Assembly: GCF_018829635.1 (NCBI RefSeq)
Contig: NZ_JAHKKG010000002.1
Span: forward strand, 248,001-312,000
DNA from: Paractinoplanes bogorensis
GTDB lineage: Bacteria; Actinomycetota; Actinomycetes; Mycobacteriales; Micromonosporaceae
Direction of reading: 5' to 3'
Length of the DNA: 64,000 bases
The notes beneath the pieces are model-generated. The model made no database searches. It was not told the origin of the DNA and worked only from the letters and a program-made list of their open reading frames with translations. Each line of letters starts with the position of its first letter. Within the stretch, counting starts at the first letter, position 1. Both the position numbers and the translations under genes were made by a program. This document shows positions 1-8,187 of this stretch, piece by piece.

Positions 1-269
1 GGCCAGTCATGTGCGGACAGTTGCCGCTGAGCCTCCACACAGGCCGCGACGGCCGCACCCGGATCGGGAAAAGCAATGAAGAAACTGTCACCCTCGGTGA
101 AGAGCTCGACACCATTGAAGTAACTCAGCGCAGCCCTCATCACCGATCGGTGATCGCCGAGGACCGAGCCGTAGTCGTCGCCGAGCATCCGGGCCAACCG
201 CGTCGAGCCCTCGATGTCGGTGAACACAAAGGTCACCAGCCCACTCGGCAGCTCGGTCCGTCCCGACAC
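1..269 (-). CDS. Class III adenylate/guanylate cyclase domain protein (5' part)
   Basis: The gene runs off the left edge, so only the first ~89 residues are visible. They contain the hallmark start of a class III nucleotidyl cyclase catalytic domain: LVTFVFTDIEGSTRL with the first metal-binding Asp, then GDDYG, a DHR helix and the GDSFFIAF strand. Such domains make cAMP or cGMP from the triphosphate. GTG at 269 is preferred because a GGAGG ribosome site lies 7 nt upstream; an in-frame ATG at 335 would add 22 residues with no better site. What follows the cyclase domain (often an ATPase or TPR module in actinobacteria) cannot be seen. Family call is firm, substrate and architecture unknown. 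Confidence 0.8.
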   Translation of the reverse strand, partial: MSGRTELPSGLVTFVFTDIEGSTRLARMLGDDYGSVLGDHRSVMRAALSYFNGVELFTEGDSFFIAFPDPGAAVAACVEAQRQLSAHDW

Positions 270-979
270 GGTGGAACCTCCGCCCCCTTTGGGAAGTCGC
301 GCCTCATGCTGCCGTATCACTCTGTCACCGACCATCGTAGAAACGGACGGTAACCATGCTCCCGTCACGGCCGACCCTGGACGATGGATATCGGGGGCCG
401 CGTTAAGCACTACGCGTGACGTAACGAAATGGATCGAGCCGAGTCACGCCGCGGTTGGCCACTTCCGGCCGCCCGTTCGGGGGTCCCCGTCAGTGTCCAT
501 TTGTGCGACGTTGTTCGGTCACCATTTGCACCGCTAGATGATCATATTTCTGGTGGCGTCGCCGCAGGTCGCACAGGTGGTCCGCCATTGGGGAAGATCG
601 GCGTGGAATTCCCTGAGCGGGTGCATGATCGGGCAATCGGTCCCGCTATGTGGACGGGCTTTCGGCTTTGGGTGTTTTCGCAGGTGGTGGCGCTTGCCGC
701 TGAGTCCATCGTTTCTTGCTCTGGGGTCGTCGCTTGGTGCGGCGCGACGGTTACTTGCTGCTACCCGGCGGCCGCCTGCTGCTGGTGCGGACTGTCGCTT
801 GTTGCTGGTGCGGCCCGTTGCACGCTGTTGGCGCGGTCGTCGCTTGGTTGCTGTGCGGTCCGTCGCTTGGTTGCTGTGCGGCCCGTCGCTCGCTTGCTGT
901 GCGGCCCGCCGCTCGCTTGCTGTGCGGCCCGTCGCTCGCTTGCTTTGCGGCCCGTCGCTCGCTTGCTTTGCGGGGCCGC
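270..979. other. Gene-free stretch between cyclase and FmdB genes
   Basis: About 710 bases with no credible gene. Frames that stay open here have low-complexity Pro/Arg/Cys-rich products, no ribosome site and overlap each other on both strands. The left part (350-640) is less GC-rich and presumably holds the cyclase promoter. The right part carries the 23-bp tandem repeat listed separately. Confidence 0.6.
839..975. repeat. 23-bp tandem repeat, about 6 copies
   Basis: Six head-to-tail units of 23 bp start at 839, 862, 885, 908, 931 and 954. Each begins GTCGCT and ends TGCGG followed by CCC or TCC, with 1-3 substitutions between neighbours. More degenerate units with similar wording extend back to about 790. 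The period is not a multiple of three, so it does not encode a peptide repeat. The array ends 4 bases from the FmdB stop codon. Confidence 0.85.
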
Positions 980-1210
980 TCAGCAGCCGCAGGCGCCGCC
1001 GCAACAACCGCCACCACCGCCGCCGCTGGCCGGGGCCGCGGGGCGAGTGGGCGCGCTGCCGCCACGACCGGTGAACGCGACCGTCGAGAGCAGCTTGACC
1101 GTGTCGCCGTGGCCCTGCGGACACGACGTGGGCGCGGAGGCCTCACTCATCGGCCGGTTGACCTCGAACGTGTCGCCACAGGCGCGGCAGCGGAACTCGT
1201 AACGCGGCAT
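980..1210 (-). CDS. FmdB-family zinc-ribbon protein
   Basis: A 76-residue protein starting MPRYEFRCRACGDTF, the signature of the FmdB/CxxC regulatory family. Cys8 and Cys11 form the first knuckle. The second is Cys30 with a Pro-Gln-Gly-His sequence rather than a second CxxC. The C-terminus is a Gly run ending in four cysteines (69, 70, 74, 76), a tail common in actinobacterial members. The ATG at 1210 is the only sensible start, since the family always begins at MPxYEF. Function is unproven; a small metal-binding or nucleic-acid-binding role is usual speculation. It stands alone, with a tandem repeat directly beyond its stop. Confidence 0.85.
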   Translation of the reverse strand: MPRYEFRCRACGDTFEVNRPMSEASAPTSCPQGHGDTVKLLSTVAFTGRGGSAPTRPAAPASGGGGGGCCGGACGC

Positions 1211-1291
1211 GAGAGCAGCGTAGGCCCTCCCCCACCCACCGGAACAGCCAGCCGCTCCCCGACACGTCACCGCCTGGCCAGCACCCGCAGC

Positions 1292-1417
1292 GTCAGCGCC
1301 AACCCCGGCTCGATCCCCCCAGCGTCGGCACATACCCAGCTCGGTCCTCGGAGCGGTCAGCAGGCACCCAACTCGATCCCCGCAACGTCAGCAGGCACCC
1401 AGCTCGATCCCCGCAGC
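1292..1417. repeat. 31/32-bp tandem repeat, 4 copies
   Basis: Units start at 1292, 1324, 1356 and 1387. The last two are 31 bp and nearly identical (two differences). The first two are 32 bp and diverged. Each reads roughly GTCAGCAGGC, then ACCCAGCTCGATCC, then CCGCAGC. It resembles a minisatellite and is unrelated to the 23-bp array 300 bp away. Confidence 0.8.
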
Positions 1418-1520
1418 ATCGGTGCTCCTGCCGGCCCGATCTTGACGCGTCACCAGCCCACCCCGCCCAACCAGGGGGCGGGCCCAGAGACTACGCAAGA
1501 TCGGGTTGGCGCGGCGCGGG

Positions 1521-1560
1521 TTGTCCACAGGTCCGACATCGAGGCCTGAAGTTATCCACA
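1521..1560 (+). promoter_or_regulatory. Two DnaA boxes
   Basis: TTGTCCACA (1521-1529) is the preferred actinobacterial DnaA box and TTATCCACA (1552-1560) is the classical E. coli R-type box. Both are exact, on the same strand and 31 bp apart, just upstream of the lytic transglycosylase gene. No replication genes are nearby, so a regulatory or DnaA-titrating role is more likely than an origin. Confidence 0.55.
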
Positions 1561-1636
1561 GGCGTCGACGCGGGCACTCGCCGGTGGGCTCGGGTTGGGT
1601 ACTGTCGTCGGCGTGGTGGAGCGGGAGGAAGAACCG

Positions 1637-3724
1637 GTGGCACGGCCCGAGCTGAGAGCTGCGGCGCCCCATCAGGGTGGTCCGCTGGCCAGCTCAGGGG
1701 CGGCTCCGCTCGAGCCGACCGCGACGGACGCCGACAGGCCTCCGGCACCACCCACCGCCGATGCCCCTCGGCCGCCGGAACCGTCGCCCATCGCAGATGC
1801 CCTCCGGCCACCGACACCCACCGCAGACACCGCGCGGCCACCGACGCCCACGCCGATGCCCGTTGCTACCCGGACGCCGACGCCCACGTCTGACTTCGCC
1901 AAGCCGTCGATACCGACGGGCGAGCCGAGCGCGTCGGCACCAGCGGCCACGCCACGACCGGGCATGCCGGCAACAGCGGGCACGTCGAGACCGGGCGAGC
2001 TGGCTACAGCGGGAATGCCGGGCGCCAGTAACCCAGCGACAACGGGCACCCCGAACGCCGGCACGCCGGCGACAACGAGCACCTCAAGCGCCAGCACGCC
2101 GACAGCGAGCACGCCCGCAACAGCCGGAATGCCGAGCACGAGCAACTCAGCAGCAACGAGCACGCCAAGCGCCAACACGCCGACAACAGCAAGCACGCCG
2201 GGCGCCAGTACGCCAACGACAACGAGCAAGTCGGGCGCCAGCACGCCGACAACAGCAGGCACGCAGGACGCCAGCACGCCAGCAGCAACGAACACGCCGG
2301 ACGGCAGCACGCCGACAACAGCAAGCATGCCGGGCGCCGGCACGCCAGCGACAACGGGCAAGCCGAGCGCAAGCGCGCCCACAGCAACGGACAAGCCGGG
2401 CACGGGCGCGACAGCCAAACCAAGTTCGGGCACGCCGACTGCGACCGCCACGCCGGGCGCGGGCACACCGAGCGCGGGCACGCCGACCGCCAAGCCGGGC
2501 GCGACGGGCACGGGCGCGACGGCCACGGGCACGCCGGGCGCCAAGCCGGGCGCGACGGGCACGGGCGCGACGGGCACAGGGACGCCGGCGGCCAAGCCGG
2601 GCGCAAGTGCGGGTGCGGCGGGCGCAGGTGCGGTGGCGGGCGGTATGAGCGAAGTGGAGCGCGCAGCCCGCCTCAAAGCCGAGTCGACCACGAAAGCCGC
2701 CAAGCCCCCCGCAGAAGAGAAGGACAAGACAAGCGCAGGCCCGCCGCCCGAGGTGAGCAAGGGCAGCACGGTTGGCGCCGCGCTGGCCCCGACCGCCACG
2801 GTGGGGACTGCGGTTCGGCGCGGGAACGGCCGCTTCGGGGCGGTGGGGCGCGCAGGCCGGGGCGCCGCCGCATGGGCCAAGCGACCCAGCGGCCGGCTCA
2901 TCGTGCCCGCGGTCATCGCCGTCGTGCTGCTCGGTGCCGCCGGCACAGCGGGTGCCTATCTCGTGCCCGAGGCACTGCAGTCGGCTCCCTCGCCCAGTGC
3001 GACGCCGGGCTTTCCGCTCGACGCCGCGGGTGGGATTCCCTCGGCCGGTCAGCCGGGCGGGCTGCCGGACGGCACCGGTCAGTTGCCCAGCGCCTCCGCG
3101 CCGGTGGGGGCCGAGACCATCGCGCCGACCGTTGCGGCGCAGACGCAGGGGCGGCCGGCCGATGCGCTTGCGGGCTGGGCGGGGCAGATCGGTACCCGGG
3201 TCGGCATTCCGGTCGTCGCCGTTCAGGCGTACGGGTATGCGGAGCTGGTCACGGCCAAGACGATGCCCTCGTGTCACCTGAGCTGGACCACGATCGCCGC
3301 TATTGCCAGTGTGGAGTCGTCGCACGGCAGCGCCAACGGGGCTGTTCTCTCGACCGACGGCATGGCGATGCCGCCGATTCTGGGGCTGCCGCTCGACGGC
3401 AAGGGCGGCCGGCAGCTGATCCCGGACACCGACCGCGGCGCGCTCGACGGCGACACCACCTATGACCGGGCCGTCGGTCCACTGCAGTTCATCCCGGCGA
3501 CCTGGAACTCCTTCAAGGTGGACGCCGACAACAACGGTGTGGCCGACCCCAACGACATCGACGACGCGTCGCTGACCGCGGCCAAGTACCTGTGCCAGAA
3601 CGGGCGGGACCTGTCCAAGCCGGAGTCGTGGTGGGACGCGATCCTGTCGTACAACGCCGTGCGGCCCTATGCACAGAAAGTGTTCGACACCGCGAACGAC
3701 TATGGGAAACGGTCGCGGACCTGA
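1637..3724 (+). CDS. Membrane-anchored lytic transglycosylase with long repetitive stalk
   Basis: About 695 residues. Residues 1-350 are a low-complexity Pro/Thr/Ala/Ser tract with 11-residue repeats of the type STPTTASTPGA, then Gly/Thr/Ala/Lys-rich 18-residue repeats. A single membrane helix lies near 419-447. The C-terminal ~145 residues are an SLT-type transglycosylase domain: AIASVESSHG with the candidate catalytic Glu near 558, then GPLQFIPATWNSF and LSYNAVRPYA. The enzyme should cleave the glycan strand outside the membrane. Since the repetitive part precedes the helix it would be cytoplasmic in a simple type II topology, which is odd. GTG at 1637 follows GGAGG by 8 nt; a TTG at 1595 lacks such a site. 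Confidence 0.8.
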   Translation: MARPELRAAAPHQGGPLASSGAAPLEPTATDADRPPAPPTADAPRPPEPSPIADALRPPTPTADTARPPTPTPMPVATRTPTPTSDFAKPSIPTGEPSASAPAATPRPGMPATAGTSRPGELATAGMPGASNPATTGTPNAGTPATTSTSSASTPTASTPATAGMPSTSNSAATSTPSANTPTTASTPGASTPTTTSKSGASTPTTAGTQDASTPAATNTPDGSTPTTASMPGAGTPATTGKPSASAPTATDKPGTGATAKPSSGTPTATATPGAGTPSAGTPTAKPGATGTGATATGTPGAKPGATGTGATGTGTPAAKPGASAGAAGAGAVAGGMSEVERAARLKAESTTKAAKPPAEEKDKTSAGPPPEVSKGSTVGAALAPTATVGTAVRRGNGRFGAVGRAGRGAAAWAKRPSGRLIVPAVIAVVLLGAAGTAGAYLVPEALQSAPSPSATPGFPLDAAGGIPSAGQPGGLPDGTGQLPSASAPVGAETIAPTVAAQTQGRPADALAGWAGQIGTRVGIPVVAVQAYGYAELVTAKTMPSCHLSWTTIAAIASVESSHGSANGAVLSTDGMAMPPILGLPLDGKGGRQLIPDTDRGALDGDTTYDRAVGPLQFIPATWNSFKVDADNNGVADPNDIDDASLTAAKYLCQNGRDLSKPESWWDAILSYNAVRPYAQKVFDTANDYGKRSRT

Positions 3725-3811
3725 CCTCAAAGTTGCACGCAGTGTGACGATACCTACACATTTACGTGCGGAGCACTTCCCAGACGGAACGCTTACCGGC
3801 AAGCTGTATGG

Positions 3812-4831
3812 GTGAGGGTGCGTGAATGGGATCCCCGGAGCGCCTCGGCGGCGGAGATCCGGTCGCTCGTGGAGACGGTGAACGCGGTGCTCGCCACCGA
3901 TCTCCCCGACGACCCGCCGTGGGTCGACGGCCAGGTCCGCGACTACCTCGCCGAGACGATGCCCGGCGAGCGCCGGATCAGCTGGGTGGCCGAGGACGAC
4001 CGGCTCCCCGAGGGCGAGAGCGAGATCTTCGCCCACATCAGCATGCTGCTGCTGGGCGACATCGGTGTGCTCGAGGTGCTCGTGCGGCCCAGCCTGCGAC
4101 GGCGGGGTCTGGGCCGGCAGCTGGTGGCGGTCGCGGCTCGACGGGCGTACCTGGAAGGCTTTTCCAGCATCGGGGTCGAGGCTATCGGCGGCACTCCGGC
4201 GATCGCGTTCTACGAGTCGCTCGGGTTCGAGCGGGAGTATGTCGAGACGCGCAGCGTGCTGACCCTGTCCGGGGTGGACTGGCCCGCCTTGACCGTGATG
4301 GCGAACGGCATCGGGAGCGGCTATCAGGTCGAGTTCCATCCGGGTGGGCCGCCCGACCACCTGCTCGAGGCTTATGCGCAGGCCAAACTGGAGGCTCAGG
4401 ACGATGACGACGACCTCGACCTGGCGCCACGTTCGTCCGACCCGCAGCGGCTGCGCGACTCGCTCGACACGCTGCACCGGCGCGGCCTGACGGCGTACAT
4501 CGTGCTGGCCCGGCACGACGAGAGTGGCGTGGTCGCCGGGCTGACCGAGGTCGTCGTGCCCGCGCATCACCCCGAGCGCGCCGATCAGTACGACACGATC
4601 GTCGTGCGCGACCACCGCGGTTACGGCATCGACCGGGCGATCAAGGCGCGCATGCTGTTCGAGCTGCGGTCGGCCGAGCCGGGGCTGCGTGAGGTGCAGA
4701 CCTGGAACGCTCAGCACAACGAGTCGATGCTCAAGGTCAACGCTGAGCTGGGCTATCAGGCCGACCGCGACTGGTACGAGTATGGTGCCGACGTTTCGCA
4801 ACTTGTTCAAAGCCTCGAGTCCATCGACTAG
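3812..4831 (+). CDS. GNAT acetyltransferase with two tandem domains
   Basis: 339 residues with two GNAT folds. The first has the acetyl-CoA pyrophosphate loop at about 92-103 (RPSLRRRGLGRQ) preceded by the IGVLEVLV strand. The second has VVRDHRGYGID near 270-280 and ends with the typical NAxxNESML segment. Double-GNAT proteins of this size are common in actinobacteria; the substrate cannot be told. An acidic linker (DDDDDLD) joins the halves. GTG 3812 is used; a second GTG two codons on is equally possible. It is monocistronic, with 123 bp to the next gene. Confidence 0.82.
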   Translation: MRVREWDPRSASAAEIRSLVETVNAVLATDLPDDPPWVDGQVRDYLAETMPGERRISWVAEDDRLPEGESEIFAHISMLLLGDIGVLEVLVRPSLRRRGLGRQLVAVAARRAYLEGFSSIGVEAIGGTPAIAFYESLGFEREYVETRSVLTLSGVDWPALTVMANGIGSGYQVEFHPGGPPDHLLEAYAQAKLEAQDDDDDLDLAPRSSDPQRLRDSLDTLHRRGLTAYIVLARHDESGVVAGLTEVVVPAHHPERADQYDTIVVRDHRGYGIDRAIKARMLFELRSAEPGLREVQTWNAQHNESMLKVNAELGYQADRDWYEYGADVSQLVQSLESID

Positions 4832-4954
4832 GCTCAACCTCTGCGACCGGACGACGGTCGGCCGAGGCGGACCGGGGACGGTCGACTGACGCCGGCTCGA
4901 GGATGGCCGGCCGGGAGCGCCGGTCGGCGGAAACCGGTCCGGCGTGGAGGCATT

Positions 4955-7195
4955 GTGCTGGGTCGCCGAATGCTGACGCTGCTCGTTGCTCTCCCGATGC
5001 TGCTGTTGTCGAGCGGGGCAACGGCGTACGCGCAAACCGCGGTTGACCCTCTGACGGTCGGCGCCGTCCAGGGCACAACACCGCGTTCCCCGTACGCCCC
5101 GACGACCGGCAACGGTTCGAGCAGCGCGAAATACCAGGTCCGGGGCGTGGTCACCCAGCTCACGCTCGCGCACACGAACACGGGCGCCGAGCAGCACGGC
5201 TTCTTCCTGCAGAGCCGCACGACCAACACCGACGGCGACCCCGCCACGTCCGACGGCGTGTTCGTCTACATGGGCACGTTCACGACCTTGATCGGCGGTT
5301 ACGCACCTGTCGTCGGCGACGAGATCGTCGTCAGCGCACGGGTCGCCGAATACTTCGACCTCACCCAGCTCACCAACGCCGAGTGGATCACCACCCTGAG
5401 CACTGCGGTCAGCGAGATCCAGATCGACGACGCAGTCCCGCCGGCAGAAGACGACCTGTTCTGGGAACGGCACGAGGGCATGCAGCTGCGGGTGCGAACC
5501 GGCTCAGGCGTGGTGTCGGGCACCAAGACCTATCCGGCCACCGGGGACGCCGAGGTGTGGCTGGTCGACCGCGATGATCCGGTGATGAAGCGCCCCGACC
5601 CGTACGGGAGAAGGGGTGGAAACCGGATCATGCTCGGCCCGATGGGGCTGAAGGCGACGGACGGGAACCTGCCGACGGCTCGGACGTTCGACACCACCAG
5701 CGGCGACGCGGTCGGCGGGCTGTATTACGCCTTCGGCAAATACGGCATCCAGGTCGCGGGCATCGGCTTCACCCCCGGCACCGACCCGGCCGCGAACAAC
5801 CCGCCGAAGCCCGCCGACCGGCAGCGCGAGGTGTCGATCGCGACGTTCAACGTCGAAAACCTGTACGACTTCCGCGACGACCCGCACGACGGCTGCGACT
5901 TCACCGGCAACGCGGGCTGCCCGGGCGTCACCCCGCCGTTCGACTACGTGCCGGGCAGCCAGGCCGACTACGACGCGCGCCTCGGACGGCTGGCCCGCCA
6001 GGTGACCGACAGCCTGCACAGCCCCGACCTGATCCTGGTGCAGGAGGCCGAGGATCAGGATGTCTGCCGCGTCGTCGGGGCCGCCCTGAGCTGCGGCGCG
6101 GCCGACAACGCGGACGGCCGGCCGGACACGTTGCAGGAGCTCGCGCTGACCATCGCGCGGAACGGCGGTCCCGCGTACGACGCAGCCTCCGACCGCAGCG
6201 GCGCCGACGCCCGGGGCATCGTGTCCGGGTTCCTCTATCGCACCGACCGGCTCGCGCTGGTCACCGCTACTCAACTCAAGCTGCAGGTGGACTATCGGGG
6301 CGCTCCCCTGCCGGGTAACGCCGACGAGTCCAATCCGAAGGCGTTCAACGCCGTGCTGCCGGCCGACGTCGACCGTTCCACCGGCGTCGACGGCAGCAAC
6401 GTCTATACCCGAGCGCCGCAGGTGGGCCTGTTCGAGGTGCGTGCGGCGGCGGACAGCTACCGGCTGTGGGCGATCAGCAACCACTTCTCCTCCGGCCCGG
6501 AGACCCGCGTGGGTCAGCGGACCGAGCAGGCCGCATACGGCGCCGCGATCGTGGACGCCATCGGCACGCAAGACGGCGCGCAAGAACGGGTGGTATTCGG
6601 CGGCGATCTGAACATCTACCCGCACGACGCCCAGCTCGCCCCGCTCGACAAGCTGCACAACCTGTGGGACAACCTGACCGCCGATGCACCCACGGCGGCG
6701 TACTCGTATGTCTTCCAGGGGCAGGCGCAGACGCTCGACCAGCTGTTCGTCAACGACGCGCTCCACGGCGACCTGATCCAGATGCGCGCGGCACACATCA
6801 ACGCCGACCACCCGGATGCCGTGAGCGACCACGATCCGCAGGTGGCGCGGTTCCAGTCACGGGCCGGGCTGTCGGTCGGCGACGCGCGGGTGATCGAGGG
6901 CGACTCGGGCCGGACGCCGCTGGTGTTCCCGGTGACGCTGACCCGCCCGATGAGCCGGGCGCTGACGGTCTGCGCGGCCACCGTGCCGGGGACGACCACC
7001 TTGCCGTACGCCGACTTCGACCCGTACCTGGGCTGCCGCACCGTTCCGGCCGGTTCGACCCGGGTCGACTTCCCGGTTCAGGTGCGCGGCGACCGCCTGC
7101 GCGAAGGCGACGAGCAGTTGACGCTGGAGATCGCGGCGCCTTCCGTACGCGTCGTGGACGGCCGGGGCACCGGAACGATCGTCAACGACGACTAG
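4955..7195 (+). CDS. Secreted endonuclease/exonuclease/phosphatase-family protein
   Basis: 746 residues resembling ExeM/NucH-type extracellular nucleases. A signal peptide occupies about 1-27 ([19 protein letters not shown]). Residues 30-200 look like the OB-fold domain of YhcR-type nucleases. The EEP catalytic domain spans about 290-630, with NVENLYDF, the metal ligand Glu in VQEAED near 363, [10 protein letters not shown] near 549 and the catalytic SDHDP near 625. The last ~110 residues resemble a Calx-beta repeat ([22 protein letters not shown]). GTG at 4955 has a GGAGG site 5 nt upstream. The stop overlaps the convergent hemB stop by 4 bp. DNA or phosphate scavenging outside the cell is the likely role. 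Confidence 0.85.
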   Translation: MLGRRMLTLLVALPMLLLSSGATAYAQTAVDPLTVGAVQGTTPRSPYAPTTGNGSSSAKYQVRGVVTQLTLAHTNTGAEQHGFFLQSRTTNTDGDPATSDGVFVYMGTFTTLIGGYAPVVGDEIVVSARVAEYFDLTQLTNAEWITTLSTAVSEIQIDDAVPPAEDDLFWERHEGMQLRVRTGSGVVSGTKTYPATGDAEVWLVDRDDPVMKRPDPYGRRGGNRIMLGPMGLKATDGNLPTARTFDTTSGDAVGGLYYAFGKYGIQVAGIGFTPGTDPAANNPPKPADRQREVSIATFNVENLYDFRDDPHDGCDFTGNAGCPGVTPPFDYVPGSQADYDARLGRLARQVTDSLHSPDLILVQEAEDQDVCRVVGAALSCGAADNADGRPDTLQELALTIARNGGPAYDAASDRSGADARGIVSGFLYRTDRLALVTATQLKLQVDYRGAPLPGNADESNPKAFNAVLPADVDRSTGVDGSNVYTRAPQVGLFEVRAAADSYRLWAISNHFSSGPETRVGQRTEQAAYGAAIVDAIGTQDGAQERVVFGGDLNIYPHDAQLAPLDKLHNLWDNLTADAPTAAYSYVFQGQAQTLDQLFVNDALHGDLIQMRAAHINADHPDAVSDHDPQVARFQSRAGLSVGDARVIEGDSGRTPLVFPVTLTRPMSRALTVCAATVPGTTTLPYADFDPYLGCRTVPAGSTRVDFPVQVRGDRLREGDEQLTLEIAAPSVRVVDGRGTGTIVNDD

Positions 7196-8178
7196 AACTG
7201 ACGGAGCTTCTGGGCGACCTCGGTGGCCCAGTAGGTCAGCGTGATCTGGGCCCCGGCCCGCTTGATCGAGGTGAGCGACTCGAGCATGACCCGCTCGCGG
7301 TCGATCCAGCCGTTCGCCGCGGCCGCCTCGACCATCGCGTATTCGCCCGAGACCTGGTAAGCCGCGACCGGCACGGTGACCCGCTCGCGGATCGCGGCGA
7401 TCACGTCGAGGTAGGGCAGGGCCGGCTTCACCATGACGATGTCGGCGCCTTCGGCCACGTCGAGGTCGACCTCGCGCAGGGCCTCGCGCAGGTTGGGCGG
7501 GTCTTGCTGGTACTGCCGCCGGTCGCCCTGCAGCGTCGACTCGACCGCCTCGCGGAACGGGCCGTAGAACGCCCCGGCGTACTTGGCCGAGTAGGCCAGC
7601 ACCGAGACGTCCTGATAGCCCGCTTTGTCGAGAGCCCGGCGAATGACCCCGATCTGACCGTCCATCATGCCCGACGGTCCGACCATGTGAACGCCCGAGG
7701 AGGCCTGGGCTACGGCCATCTGGGCGTAAAGATCCAAGGTGGCGTCGTTGTCCACCGAGCCGTCGGCCGCCAGAACACCGCAGTGCCCGTGCGAGGTGAA
7801 CTCGTCGAGACACAGGTCGCCCATGACGACCGTGGAGTCGCCCACCTCGGCGATCAGGTCACGGATGCCGACGTTGAGGATGCCGTCCGGGTCGAGGCCG
7901 GCCGAGCCGGTAGCGTCCTTGTTCTCCGCGGTCGGCACGCCGAACAGCATCAGCCCGCCGACCCCGGCGGTGACCGCCTCGTGGGCCGCCTTGCGCAGCG
8001 ACTCACGTGAGTGCTGCATGACGCCGGGCAGAGAACTGATCGGCCGCGGCTCGGTCAGCCCCTCCTTGAGGAAGAGGGGCAGGACCAGCTCGGCCGGCGC
8101 CAGCCGGGTCTCCTCGACCAGGCGGCGCATGGCCGGGCTGCGGCGGAGCCGGCGCGGACGGACATCCGGGAACGACAT
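7192..8178 (-). CDS. hemB: Delta-aminolevulinic acid dehydratase (porphobilinogen synthase)
   Basis: 328 residues, full length. It condenses two 5-aminolevulinate molecules to porphobilinogen. The Schiff-base lysines are visible as Lys199 ([14 protein letters not shown]) and Lys251 ([11 protein letters not shown]). The metal-site loop reads [11 protein letters not shown]: Cys123 and Cys133 are kept but the middle zinc Cys is Asp125, a hybrid between zinc and magnesium types that I recall as usual in actinobacteria. It is the last gene of the rex-hemACD-hemB run, 9 nt after the hemD fusion. Its stop overlaps the convergent nuclease gene by 4 bp. Confidence 0.96.
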   Translation of the reverse strand: MSFPDVRPRRLRRSPAMRRLVEETRLAPAELVLPLFLKEGLTEPRPISSLPGVMQHSRESLRKAAHEAVTAGVGGLMLFGVPTAENKDATGSAGLDPDGILNVGIRDLIAEVGDSTVVMGDLCLDEFTSHGHCGVLAADGSVDNDATLDLYAQMAVAQASSGVHMVGPSGMMDGQIGVIRRALDKAGYQDVSVLAYSAKYAGAFYGPFREAVESTLQGDRRQYQQDPPNLREALREVDLDVAEGADIVMVKPALPYLDVIAAIRERVTVPVAAYQVSGEYAMVEAAAANGWIDRERVMLESLTSIKRAGAQITLTYWATEVAQKLRQF

Positions 8179-8187
8179 GGGAAACCC

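Larger units (their letters stand above)
1211..1636. other. Intergenic region upstream of the lytic transglycosylase
   Basis: About 426 bases without a gene. It holds a 31/32-bp tandem repeat (1292-1417) and two DnaA-box sequences (1521-1560), both listed separately, and should include promoters for the flanking divergent genes. Confidence 0.6.

Noticed and set aside
839..975. CRISPR array
   Set aside because: Units are contiguous with no spacers and no cas genes.
429..1202. Open frames over the 23-bp array and antisense to FmdB
   Set aside because: Repeat-driven Cys/Leu/Arg or Pro/Gln-rich products with no ribosome site; period of the repeat is not a codon multiple.
1521..1560. Replication origin
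   Set aside because: Only two DnaA boxes, no AT-rich unwinding region and no dnaA, dnaN or gyrB nearby.
2147..5473. Very long open frame on the minus strand across the transglycosylase, GNAT and nuclease genes
   Set aside because: It is the GC-rich shadow of three well-supported plus-strand genes; its product is Arg/Ala/Val low-complexity with no domain.
6466..8010. Open frame spanning the nuclease 3' end and antisense to hemB
   Set aside because: Arg/Asp/Gly shadow product opposite a complete hemB.
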